NCBI GenBank assembly: GCA_023389545.1
Contig: JAEWEI010000311.1
Coordinates: 1-10,831, forward strand
Source: Actinomycetes bacterium
GTDB taxonomy: Bacteria; Actinomycetota; Actinomycetes; Actinomycetales; Cellulomonadaceae
Direction of reading: 5' to 3'
Length of the DNA: 10,831 bases
The position numbers and the translations under genes were made by a program. The notes beneath the pieces are model-generated. The model saw nothing but the letters and a program-made list of their open reading frames with translations, did no database searches and was not told where the DNA came from. This document shows, in pieces, positions 1 through 6,748 of this stretch. The first letter of the stretch is position 1. The number at the start of each line of letters is the position of its first letter.

Positions 1-1611
1 TTCGTCGGGGAGCCGAGCGTCGAGGACACCGTCGCGATCCTGCGCGGCCTCAAGGAGCGCTACGAGGCGCACCACAAGGTCACCATCTCCGACGCCGCCC
101 TGGTGGCGGCCGCGACCCTCTCGGACCGGTACATCCCCGGCCGCCAGCTGCCCGACAAGGCCATCGACCTGGTCGACGAGGCAGCGAGCCGCCTGCGCAT
201 GGAGCTCGACTCCTCGCCCGTCGAGATCGACGTGCTCCGGCGTGCCGTGGACCGGCTCACCATGGAGGAGCTCACCCTCGAGAACGCCGACGACGACGCC
301 TCGCGCGAGCGCCTGGAGAAGATCCGCGCCGACCTCGCCGACCGCCGCGAGGAGCTCGCGGGGCTCACGGCCCGGTGGGAGAAGGAGAAGGCCGGGCACA
401 ACATGGTCGGCGACCTCAAGGCGCGGCTCGACGAGTTGCGCGGCGCCGCCGAGCGGGCCGAGCGCGAGGGCGATCTCGCCGCGGCCGGCCGCATCCTCTA
501 CGGCGAGATCCCGGCCGTGCAGAAGGAGATCGAGGAGGCCGAGCGCCACGAGCAGGAGGTCGGCGACGAGGACGCGGCGGGCCCGGCGCCCGCGCCGATG
601 ATCGCCGAGAAGGTCGGCCCCGACGAGGTCGCCGAGGTGGTCTCCGCCTGGACCGGCATCCCCGCGGGGCGGCTGCTCGAGGGCGAGAGCGCCAAGCTCA
701 TGCGGATGGAGGAGGTGCTGGGCGGCCGGATCATCGGGCAGAAGCAGGCAGTCGCCGCCGTGTCCGACGCGGTGCGGCGGGCGCGGGCGGGCGTCTCCGA
801 CCCGGATCGCCCCACCGGCTCGTTCCTGTTCCTGGGCCCCACCGGCGTCGGCAAGACGGAGCTCGCGAAGGCGCTCGCGGACTTCCTGTTCGACGACGAG
901 CGCGCCATGGTGCGCATCGACATGTCGGAGTACTCCGAGAAGCACTCGGTGGCCCGGCTCGTCGGGGCGCCCCCCGGCTACGTCGGCTACGAGGAGGGCG
1001 GCCAGCTCACGGAGGCGGTCCGCCGCCGCCCGTACTCGGTGGTGCTGCTCGACGAGGTCGAGAAGGCCAACCCGGAGATCTTCGACATCCTGCTGCAGGT
1101 GCTCGACGACGGCCGCCTCACCGACGGCCAGGGCCGCACCGTCGACTTCCGCAACGTCATCCTCATCCTCACCTCGAACCTGGGGTCGCAGTTCCTCGCA
1201 GATCAGACCCTCGACGACGAGGCGAAGCAGGAGGCCGTGATGGCCGCGGTGCGCGCCGCGTTCAAGCCGGAGTTCCTCAACCGCCTGGACGACGTGGTGC
1301 TGTTCCACACGTTGGGGCTGGAGGACATCGGGCAGATCGTGGACCTGCAGGTCGCGAACCTGGCGAAGCGGCTGTCCGACCGGCGCCTGGTGCTCGACGT
1401 GACCCCGGCCGCCAAGGAGTGGCTCGCGATCGAGGGCTACGACCCGGCCTATGGCGCCCGGCCGCTGCGCCGGCTCGTGCAGAAGGAGATCGGCGACCAG
1501 CTCGCCCGGCTGCTGCTGTCGGGGCAGGCGCATGACGGCGACACCATCGTCGTCGACCGCCCCTCGGCGGAGGACCGTGGGCTGACGCTCACCGCGCGCG
1601 GCGCCGCCTGA
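1..1611 (+). CDS. clpB: ATP-dependent disaggregase ClpB, C-terminal part (5' end outside window)
   Basis: Hexameric AAA+ unfoldase that, with DnaK/DnaJ/GrpE, threads aggregated proteins through its pore in the cytosol. The reading frame is open from base 1, beginning FVGEPSVEDTVAILRG, so the start codon and roughly the first third of the usual ~860 residues lie upstream; 536 residues are visible. In order: end of the first ATPase domain (YIPGRQLPDKAIDLVDEAA, 130-186), a charged coiled-coil middle domain of ClpB length (about 205-570), and the second ATPase domain with Walker A GPTGVGKT (835-858), pore loop GYVGY (976-990), Walker B VVLLDEV (1039-1059), arginine finger in FLNRLDD (1282-1284) and sensor-2 GARPLRR (from 1453). 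The long middle domain separates it from ClpA and ClpC. It is followed by a strong GC hairpin, suggesting transcription ends here. The visible part is intact, with no frameshift. Identification is firm. Confidence 0.97.
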   Translation, partial: FVGEPSVEDTVAILRGLKERYEAHHKVTISDAALVAAATLSDRYIPGRQLPDKAIDLVDEAASRLRMELDSSPVEIDVLRRAVDRLTMEELTLENADDDASRERLEKIRADLADRREELAGLTARWEKEKAGHNMVGDLKARLDELRGAAERAEREGDLAAAGRILYGEIPAVQKEIEEAERHEQEVGDEDAAGPAPAPMIAEKVGPDEVAEVVSAWTGIPAGRLLEGESAKLMRMEEVLGGRIIGQKQAVAAVSDAVRRARAGVSDPDRPTGSFLFLGPTGVGKTELAKALADFLFDDERAMVRIDMSEYSEKHSVARLVGAPPGYVGYEEGGQLTEAVRRRPYSVVLLDEVEKANPEIFDILLQVLDDGRLTDGQGRTVDFRNVILILTSNLGSQFLADQTLDDEAKQEAVMAAVRAAFKPEFLNRLDDVVLFHTLGLEDIGQIVDLQVANLAKRLSDRRLVLDVTPAAKEWLAIEGYDPAYGARPLRRLVQKEIGDQLARLLLSGQAHDGDTIVVDRPSAEDRGLTLTARGAA

Positions 1612-1617
1612 CCGCGC

Positions 1618-1648
1618 GGGCCGGGCGCGTGCCCCACGCGCCCGGCCC
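1618..1648 (+). terminator. Perfect 14-bp GC hairpin after clpB
   Basis: The arm GGGCCGGGCGCGTG (1618-1631) is exactly complementary to 1635-1648, with a CCC loop. It starts 7 bases after the clpB stop codon. No T-run follows, which is common for actinobacterial terminators. The location between two same-strand genes supports transcription ending before the oxidoreductase. Structure seen directly; function inferred. Confidence 0.7.
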
Positions 1649-1656
1649 CGGTCTGC

Positions 1657-1662
1657 CAGAGT
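1657..1662 (+). promoter_or_regulatory. Weak -10-like hexamer before the oxidoreductase
   Basis: CAGAGT ends 6 bases before the ATG at 1669 and matches TAnnnT except at the first base. No convincing Shine-Dalgarno sequence lies between the terminator hairpin and the ATG, so a leaderless start is possible. This is the weakest of the five such sites in the window. Confidence 0.25.
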
Positions 1663-1668
1663 TCCGCC

Positions 1669-2718
1669 ATGACGACGACGACCGTCCTGCCCGCGCCCCG
1701 GCACGCCGACCCGCATGACGCGCCGCCGCTGCGGTGGGGGATCATCGCGCCCGGGTGGATCGCCGGGCAGCTGACGTCCGCGATGCACGCGCACACCGGC
1801 CAGCGGGTCGTCGCGGTCGGGTCGCGCTCCGCCGAGCGGGGCGCCGAGTTCGCGCGCCGGCACGGCGTGGACCGCGCCTACCCGGGCTACGAGCGGCTGG
1901 TCGAGGACCCGGACGTCGACGTCGTGTACGTCGCGAGCCCGCACAGCCACCACCGCGAGCAGGCGTTGGCGGCCATCGCCGCGGGCAAGCACGTGCTGGT
2001 GGAGAAGGCGTTCACCCGCAACGCCGCCGAGGCGCGCGAGGTGGTCGACGCGGCCCGTGCCGCCGGGGTGCTGTGCATGGAGGCGATGTGGAGCCGGTAC
2101 CTGCCACAGACGGATGTGGTGCGCCAGCTCTTGGACGACGGCGCGCTGGGTGACGTGCGCCTGGTGACCGGCGACTACGGCGTGCGGACCGACCCGCCGC
2201 CGGGCCACCGGCTGCTGGACCCGGCGCTCGCGGGCGGCGTGCTGCTGGACCTGGGGGTCTACCCGCTGTCCTTCGCGTCCTTCGTCGCCGCGCATGCGGG
2301 CTGGGGCGCCCCGGTGGCCGTGCACGCCGCGGGGGTGCTCGCGCCCACGGGGGTGGACGCCCAGGCGACGGTGCTGCTGGACCACGCGGGCGGCGGGCAG
2401 GCGCAGGTCTTCACGTCGATGCTCGCGGCGACGGGCCGCACGGCCACGGTGACGGGCTCGCATGGGCGGCTCGAGATGGGAGAGGACTTCTTCGCCCCGT
2501 CGAGTGTGGCCCTGTGCGTGGGCGACGAGCGGGTGGTGTGGGACGACGACCCGCTGCGCGGCCATGACGGCCTCTGCTACCAGACGGCCGCTCTCGCGCG
2601 GTATGCCGCTGAGGGGCGCACCGAGTCTCCGTGGATGCCGCTGGAGGAGTCGGTGCGGGTGCTGGAGACCGCCGACGAGGTCCGCCGGCAGCTCGGCGTC
2701 GTCTTCCCAGGCGAATGA
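1669..2718 (+). CDS. Gfo/Idh/MocA-family NAD(P)-dependent oxidoreductase (dihydrodiol/D-xylose dehydrogenase-like)
   Basis: 349 residues, the family's usual size. A Rossmann nucleotide-binding start, WGIIAPGWIAG (residues 23-33), is followed by VVYVASPHSHH (86-95) and AGKHVLVEKAFTRN (105-118). Glu112-Lys113 match the conserved EKP position with Ala in place of Pro. EAMWSRYLP (138-146) and GGVLLDLGVYPLSF (189-202, Asp194 and Tyr198) are typical of the subgroup that includes mammalian dihydrodiol dehydrogenase and NADP-dependent D-xylose dehydrogenases, where Tyr replaces the His of other branches. Expected role: cytosolic oxidation or reduction of a sugar or cyclic polyol; the substrate cannot be read from sequence. 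The first ~20 residues form a polar extension ahead of the Rossmann fold, but no better in-frame start was seen. It stands between the clpB terminator and the tetR upstream region, so it is probably transcribed alone. Family sure, substrate unknown. Confidence 0.9.
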   Translation: MTTTTVLPAPRHADPHDAPPLRWGIIAPGWIAGQLTSAMHAHTGQRVVAVGSRSAERGAEFARRHGVDRAYPGYERLVEDPDVDVVYVASPHSHHREQALAAIAAGKHVLVEKAFTRNAAEAREVVDAARAAGVLCMEAMWSRYLPQTDVVRQLLDDGALGDVRLVTGDYGVRTDPPPGHRLLDPALAGGVLLDLGVYPLSFASFVAAHAGWGAPVAVHAAGVLAPTGVDAQATVLLDHAGGGQAQVFTSMLAATGRTATVTGSHGRLEMGEDFFAPSSVALCVGDERVVWDDDPLRGHDGLCYQTAALARYAAEGRTESPWMPLEESVRVLETADEVRRQLGVVFPGE

Positions 2719-2738
2719 ACACGATTTCAGGGGGACTC

Positions 2739-2758
2739 TGTCACTCATACGAGTGACA
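2739..2758. promoter_or_regulatory. 20-bp near-perfect palindrome, candidate TetR operator
   Basis: TGTCACTC (2739-2746) and GAGTGACA (2751-2758) are exact inverted repeats around the spacer ATAC, so 18 of 20 positions are symmetric. Size and symmetry suit a dimeric regulator of the TetR class. The centre lies about 83 bases before the tetR GTG. No second copy was seen ahead of the beta-glucosidase, so autoregulation is the simplest reading. An alternative is a site for another regulator acting on this promoter. Confidence 0.6.
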
Positions 2759-2820
2759 AGGGGGATCAAACAGCCGCGAATGGGGGCGTACTCTCAATCT
2801 GCCAACGGCCGGGGGGCAAC

Positions 2821-2827
2821 GAGGGGG
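2821..2827 (+). promoter_or_regulatory. Shine-Dalgarno sequence fixing the GTG start of tetR
   Basis: GAGGGGG ends 4 bases before the GTG at 2832, a good position for ribosome binding. It supports the GTG over any later in-frame codon, and the protein then begins just ahead of the TetR helix-turn-helix domain. Confidence 0.65.
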
Positions 2828-2831
2828 CGCA

Positions 2832-3431
2832 GTGACCAGCCAAATCGAGCGCGGCTATGCCAAGGGACGGGCGAGGCGCCAGCAAATCCTTGACGAGGCG
2901 ATGGCGCTCTTCGGCGACGTGGGCTACCGGGCTGCTTCGCTGCGGGAGATCGCGGCCCGCGCCGGCATCTCCCACCCCGGCCTGTTGCACCACTTCACCA
3001 GCAAGGAGTCGCTGCTGCTCGCGGTGCTGGAGCGCCGCGACGAGACCGACTCCGCGCAGTTCGACCTCACCGCCTCCAGCGGCACCGAGGTGCTGCGGCA
3101 CATGCTGGACCTCGCCGACTACAACGCCACCCGGCCGGGCATCGTCGAGCTGTCCTGCGTGCTCGCCGCCGAGGCGACCTCCCCGGACCACCCAGCCCAC
3201 GAGTTCTTCACCGACCGGTACGAGCGCGCCGTGCGCCTGTGCATCGACGCGTTCGAGGAGGCCCGCGACGCCGGGCAGCTCAACCCGGACGTGGACCCCG
3301 AGCACGCCGCCCGCAGCTTCATCGCCCTCATGGACGGGCTGCAGGTGCAGTGGCTGCTCGACCGGGAGGGCGTCGACATGGCCGGCACACTCCGCGAGCA
3401 CCTCGCCCGCCAGCTCAAGACGGGCCTCTAG
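2832..3431 (+). CDS. TetR/AcrR-family transcriptional regulator
   Basis: 199 residues, typical TetR length. The N-terminal DNA-binding domain reads RARRQQILDEAMALFGDVGY (13-32), then the helix-turn-helix SLREIAARAGISHPGLLHHF (36-55), followed by the usual TSKESLLLAVLERRDE. The C-terminal ligand/dimer domain (about 75-195) is helical with no motif that names a ligand. The start is GTG with a strong ribosome-binding site 4 bases upstream. A near-perfect palindrome further upstream is a likely self-operator. The GH3 beta-glucosidase gene begins 128 bases downstream on the same strand, so the regulator plausibly responds to a sugar or glycoside and controls that enzyme; this is inferred from position only. 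TetR proteins act mostly as dimeric repressors released by a small molecule. Family assignment firm; ligand and targets unknown. Confidence 0.93.
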   Translation: MTSQIERGYAKGRARRQQILDEAMALFGDVGYRAASLREIAARAGISHPGLLHHFTSKESLLLAVLERRDETDSAQFDLTASSGTEVLRHMLDLADYNATRPGIVELSCVLAAEATSPDHPAHEFFTDRYERAVRLCIDAFEEARDAGQLNPDVDPEHAARSFIALMDGLQVQWLLDREGVDMAGTLREHLARQLKTGL

Positions 3432-3500
3432 CGAGCGGCGCCGCCTCGCCCGGCCGCCCGCCTCGGAGCACCCCCGGCGGCGCCCACCCCCGGCAGCGCC

Positions 3501-3537
3501 ATGTCCGGCGAGCCGTGGTAGGCATGAAGTCGGACAT
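3501..3537. repeat. Spaced inverted repeat ahead of the beta-glucosidase
   Basis: ATGTCCG (3501-3507) is the exact reverse complement of CGGACAT (3531-3537), with 23 bases between. The arms are 30 bp apart centre to centre, close to three helical turns, and lie in the 128-base gap between tetR and the GH3 gene. They could be two half-sites or a weak leader hairpin. Chance cannot be excluded for 7-bp arms. Confidence 0.35.
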
Positions 3538-3549
3538 TCCCCGACGAGC

Positions 3550-3553
3550 GAGG
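3550..3553 (+). promoter_or_regulatory. Ribosome-binding site choosing the GH3 start
   Basis: GAGG ends 6 bases before the ATG at 3560. The other in-frame ATG at 3524 has only GTAGG-like sequence pressed against it and would add a basic, unconserved 12-residue leader. The 3560 start is therefore preferred. Confidence 0.55.
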
Positions 3554-3559
3554 TCGACG

Positions 3560-6043
3560 ATGACCACCACCCTGGACGACCCGGACCTCGACCGGCTCCT
3601 CGCGCGCCTGACCCTGGCCCAGAAGGTCCGCCTGCTCACCGGCGCCGACTTCTGGTCGCTCCACTCGGAGCCGGCCATCGGGCTACGGCCCCTGGTGATG
3701 TCCGACGGGCCCGCCGGGGTGCGCGGCGCCGTGTGGGACGAGCGCGACCCCTCCCTCAACCTGCCCAGCGGCACCGCGCTGGCCGCCACTTGGGACCCGG
3801 GCCTGGCCTACCGGTACGGCGCCGCGATGGCCCACGAGGCCCGGCGCAAAGGCGTCGACGTGGTGCTCGGCCCCACCATCAACCTGCACCGCAGCCCCCT
3901 GGGCGGCCGCCACTTCGAGGCGTTCTCCGAGGACCCGCTGCTCACCGCCGTGATCGCCGACGCCGTGGTGCGCGGGCTGCAGGACAACGGCGTCGCCGCA
4001 TGCCCCAAGCACTACGTGGCCAACGACTTCGAGACCGAGCGGTTCACCGCCACCGTCGACGTCTCCGCCAAGGCGCTGCACGAGGTGTACCTGCAGCCCT
4101 TCGAGCGGGTCGTCACCGGCGCCGGCGCCTGGTCCGTGATGAGCGCTTACAGCGGCGTCGACGGCGTCACCATGAGCGAGAACGACCTGCTGCGCTCCCC
4201 GCTGAAGACTGAGTGGGGGTTCGACGGGGCGGTCGTCTCCGACTGGATGGCCGTGCGCTCGCTCGACTCGGCCCGCGCGGCGCAGGACGTGGTGATGCCC
4301 GGCCCCGACGGACCCTGGGGCGATGCGCTGGTCGCCGCCGTGGAGGCAGGCGAGATCCCCGTCGAGGCCGTCGACGACAAGGTGCGGCGGCTGCTGCTGC
4401 TCGCCGCGCGCGTCGGCGCCCTGGAGCTCGCGCACTCCCCGCGGCCCGCCACCGAGCCCGTCACCCGCCTCGACGTGGACCCGGACGCCGTGCTGCTGGC
4501 CCGCGAGGTGGAGGCCGCGGGCGCCGTGCTGGCCCGCAACGACGGCGTGCTGCCGGTCTGCCCCCCGGACAGGCCCGGCCCACGCCGGATCGCGGTGCTG
4601 GGGCAGGCGGCAGTCGTGCCGCGCACCCAGGGCGGCGGCTCCGCCACCGTCGTCCCCACCCGGGTGGTCACGCCCGTGGACGGGCTGCGCGCCGCGCTTC
4701 CCGACGTGGAGGTCGCGCACGCCACCGGGGCGCTCGTGCACCAGGGCGTGCTGCCCTTCGACCTCGACACCGTGCGCGACCCCGAGACGGGCGAGCCGGG
4801 CGTGCGAGTGCGGTTCCTCGCGTCCGACGGCGGCGCGGTGCTCGACGAGGTGCGGCACGACAGCGCGCTGATGTGGCTCGGCAACGCGCCAGCCGCCGAC
4901 GTCCTCGAGGTGGCCGCCAACTTCACCCCCGCCGTGTCCGGGCCCCTCGAGCTCGGCTTCGCTGCCGTGGGCGCCACCACCCTGGAGGTCGACGGAGAGC
5001 AGGTGCTGGACGCCACGCTCGCCTCCGACTCAGCCGACCTCGCCGCCGCGCTGATGTCCCCGCCCGCCGAGACCACCCGGCTCGACGTGGAGGCCGGTCG
5101 GACGTACCGGCTGCGCTGGCGGCACCCGCTCACCGCCGCCCCAGGCGATCCCGTGACCCCCGGATCCGTCGGCTTCACCGCCGGATGGCGCCCCGTGGTC
5201 GACTCCCCGGCCAATCTCATCGCCGAGGCCGCCGCCCTGGCCCGCGAGGCCGATGTCGCGGTGGTGGTGGTCGGCACGAACGAGGCCGTCGAGTCCGAGG
5301 GATTCGACCGCCGCGACCTGCGCCTGCCCGGCGCCCAGGACGACCTGGTGCGTGCCGTCGCCGCCGCGCAGCCCCGCACCGTCGTGGTGGTGAACTCCGG
5401 CTCGCCGGTGCTCATGCCGTGGCGCCACGACGTCGGCGCGGTGCTGCTCACCTGGTTTGGCGGACAGGAGTACGGCAACGCCGTCGCCGAGGTGCTGATC
5501 GGCCACCGGGAGCCCGGCGGCCGGCTGCCCACCACGTGGCCCGCCGCCGAGCAGGACGTGCCGGTGCTCGACGTGACGCCGCGTGACGGGGTGCTGCGCT
5601 ACGCCGAGGGCATCCACATCGGCTACCGGGCGTGGCTCCGCTCCGGCTCGGCGCCTGCCTACCCGTTCGGGCATGGGCTCGGCTACACGAGCTGGTCCTA
5701 CGACGCCGTGCACGTGGACGGCCCCGGTGCTGCCGACGGCCATGACGTGGTGGCCCGGGTGACGGTGACGAACACCGGGCTGCGCAGAGGGCGGGAAGTG
5801 GTGCAGGCCTACCTCGAGCGGGCGGAGTCCGCTGTCGAGCGGCCCGTGCGGTGGCTCGCCGGGTGGGCGGTCGTCACCGCGGACCCCGGCGAGCACGTCA
5901 CCGTCGAGGTGCGGCTGGCCGCGCGGGCCTTCCAGCACTGGGACGAGCCGAGCGGCTCCTGGGCGGCCGAGCCGGGGGAGTTCACCCTGCGGGTGGGCCG
6001 TGACGTCACCGCCGACCGGCTAGCCGCCGCCATCGTGCGGTGA
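3560..6043 (+). CDS. Glycoside hydrolase family 3 beta-glucosidase with PA14 domain
   Basis: 827 residues. It hydrolyses terminal beta-linked glucose (or related sugars) by a retaining mechanism. In order: a GH3 N-terminal barrel starting LLARLTLAQKVRLLTGADFW, with LGPTINLHRSPLGGRHFEAF, KHYVANDFETER and the nucleophile motif VVSDW (Asp228); the first part of the C-terminal alpha/beta domain; a PA14-like insertion (about 395-540); the rest of that domain, with EAVESEGFDRRDL (from 575), where Glu578 or Glu580 should be the acid/base, plus NSGSPVLMPW and PFGHGLGYTSW; then a C-terminal fibronectin III-like domain (about 725-825). This layout matches yeast-type PA14 beta-glucosidases such as Kluyveromyces marxianus BglI. 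No signal peptide or membrane segment is seen, so it should act in the cytosol on imported oligosaccharides or glycosides. The frame stays open far upstream, but that stretch overlaps tetR and looks like non-protein code. The neighbouring TetR is the likely regulator. Confidence 0.95.
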   Translation: MTTTLDDPDLDRLLARLTLAQKVRLLTGADFWSLHSEPAIGLRPLVMSDGPAGVRGAVWDERDPSLNLPSGTALAATWDPGLAYRYGAAMAHEARRKGVDVVLGPTINLHRSPLGGRHFEAFSEDPLLTAVIADAVVRGLQDNGVAACPKHYVANDFETERFTATVDVSAKALHEVYLQPFERVVTGAGAWSVMSAYSGVDGVTMSENDLLRSPLKTEWGFDGAVVSDWMAVRSLDSARAAQDVVMPGPDGPWGDALVAAVEAGEIPVEAVDDKVRRLLLLAARVGALELAHSPRPATEPVTRLDVDPDAVLLAREVEAAGAVLARNDGVLPVCPPDRPGPRRIAVLGQAAVVPRTQGGGSATVVPTRVVTPVDGLRAALPDVEVAHATGALVHQGVLPFDLDTVRDPETGEPGVRVRFLASDGGAVLDEVRHDSALMWLGNAPAADVLEVAANFTPAVSGPLELGFAAVGATTLEVDGEQVLDATLASDSADLAAALMSPPAETTRLDVEAGRTYRLRWRHPLTAAPGDPVTPGSVGFTAGWRPVVDSPANLIAEAAALAREADVAVVVVGTNEAVESEGFDRRDLRLPGAQDDLVRAVAAAQPRTVVVVNSGSPVLMPWRHDVGAVLLTWFGGQEYGNAVAEVLIGHREPGGRLPTTWPAAEQDVPVLDVTPRDGVLRYAEGIHIGYRAWLRSGSAPAYPFGHGLGYTSWSYDAVHVDGPGAADGHDVVARVTVTNTGLRRGREVVQAYLERAESAVERPVRWLAGWAVVTADPGEHVTVEVRLAARAFQHWDEPSGSWAAEPGEFTLRVGRDVTADRLAAAIVR

Positions 6044-6070
6044 CCTTGTCTGCGCTTGGCCTCCCGCCCG

Positions 6071-6083
6071 GCGCCACGGGTGC
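6071..6083. terminator. Small hairpin between convergent genes (weak)
   Basis: GCGCC (6071-6075) can pair with GGTGC (6079-6083), including one G-T pair, around an ACG loop. It lies in the 40-base gap between the convergent GH3 and membrane-protein stop codons, where a two-way terminator would be expected. The stem is short and no T-run follows, so support is weak. Confidence 0.25.
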
Positions 6084-6731
6084 TCAGGGCAGGGCGACGG
6101 TGCCGTCGAGGAATGAGCCCGTCAGGCTCCCGCCGTCCACGGTGGCCAGGCACAGGCCGGTGCGGTCGCCGCGCCCCCAGGACTGCTCGGTGGGCGCCCA
6201 CGTCACCGCGCGCACCCCAGCAGCGACCTCCTCCGGTGTCAACTCGCACGCCGTCGCGACGCGCCGGTCAGCGGCCTGCTGCCCCGGCCACACCGCCGCC
6301 TGGTCGAACCGGTACTCGGTGACCACCTGCGCCGCATGCGGCTGGTCGCAGGGGACGACCGTCACCTCGTCCACGTCGCCGCCCGGTGGCAGCGGGTCCA
6401 CGCAGTGCCCGGTGACAAGCTGCACGGCGTGCGCGCCACGGGGGGCGTCGAGGTCGAGCGGCAGCGGGCGCTGCGCCGACGCGGTGAGCTGCATGCCCAC
6501 GACCACCGCGGCGATGGCCAGCGTCCCCGCGGCGCCGAGCCCGATGCCGATGAGCGCGAGCGGCCGGCCGCGGGACTCCCGGGACCGCGTGCGGCGCAGC
6601 CCGACGACCCCGAGCGCGATCGCGACAGGGCCAGTGAGCAGCGCGCCGGCGACGACCGAGGCCACCGACCAGCCGTCGAGCGGCGCACGCGGCGGCTGCC
6701 AGCCCGGCGCGTAGTACGGCTCCGGCTGCAT
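6084..6731 (-). CDS. Membrane protein, DUF4190-like plus septum-formation-like domain (second paralogue)
   Basis: 215 residues. A short proline/tyrosine-rich cytosolic start (MQPEPYYAPGWQPPRAP) precedes two hydrophobic segments (about 21-45 and 57-81) joined by a basic loop RRTRSRESRGR, an arrangement like the DUF4190 hairpin. The rest (about 85-215) should lie outside the membrane and resembles the actinobacterial 'septum formation' domain: GHC, VVPCDQPHAAQV, a Trp-rich middle and TGLCLATVDGGSLTGS. Its four cysteines (110, 128, 162, 194) are the only ones in the protein and could form two disulfides. It begins 17 bases after its larger paralogue ends, with no -10 hexamer of its own and only a GACGGG-like ribosome-binding site, so it is probably co-transcribed and reached by coupled translation. 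The molecular function is unknown; the domain name alone does not prove a role in division. Confidence 0.8.
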   Translation of the reverse strand: MQPEPYYAPGWQPPRAPLDGWSVASVVAGALLTGPVAIALGVVGLRRTRSRESRGRPLALIGIGLGAAGTLAIAAVVVGMQLTASAQRPLPLDLDAPRGAHAVQLVTGHCVDPLPPGGDVDEVTVVPCDQPHAAQVVTEYRFDQAAVWPGQQAADRRVATACELTPEEVAAGVRAVTWAPTEQSWGRGDRTGLCLATVDGGSLTGSFLDGTVALP

Positions 6732-6748
6732 CGGCCCGTCGGTCGTGG

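Larger units (their letters stand above)
2730..2827 (+). other. G-tract-rich gap ahead of tetR
   Basis: The 113-base gap between the oxidoreductase and tetR is visibly richer in A/T than the flanking genes, yet carries five runs of five or six G on the plus strand (2730-2734, 2760-2764, 2782-2786, 2811-2816, 2823-2827). The last is the tetR ribosome-binding site. A TACTCT hexamer (2789-2794) could be a -10, giving a leader of about 30 bases; no good -35 was seen. Confidence 0.4.

Noticed and set aside
375..1535. 386-codon open frame overlapping clpB on the plus strand
   Set aside because: Almost entirely Arg/Gly/Ala/Pro with no fold-like pattern; it is the shifted frame of clpB.
3431..3449. 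GCGAG / CTCGC inverted repeat just after tetR
   Set aside because: The 5-bp stem has a partly self-complementary 9-base interior and no T-run, so it is not a convincing terminator; the gene may read through to the GH3 gene.
3239..3559. Upstream extension of the GH3 reading frame into tetR
   Set aside because: The added residues are Arg/Pro-rich frame-shadow sequence, while the overlapping tetR frame is a clear protein. A ribosome-binding site and the family alignment favour the start at 3560.
3683..5938. Long open frames on the minus strand opposite the GH3 gene (391, 462 and 302 codons)
   Set aside because: They are opposite a well-conserved enzyme, are low-complexity (rich in Gly, His, Arg, Ser) and overlap one another. 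High-GC coding DNA commonly leaves such frames open.
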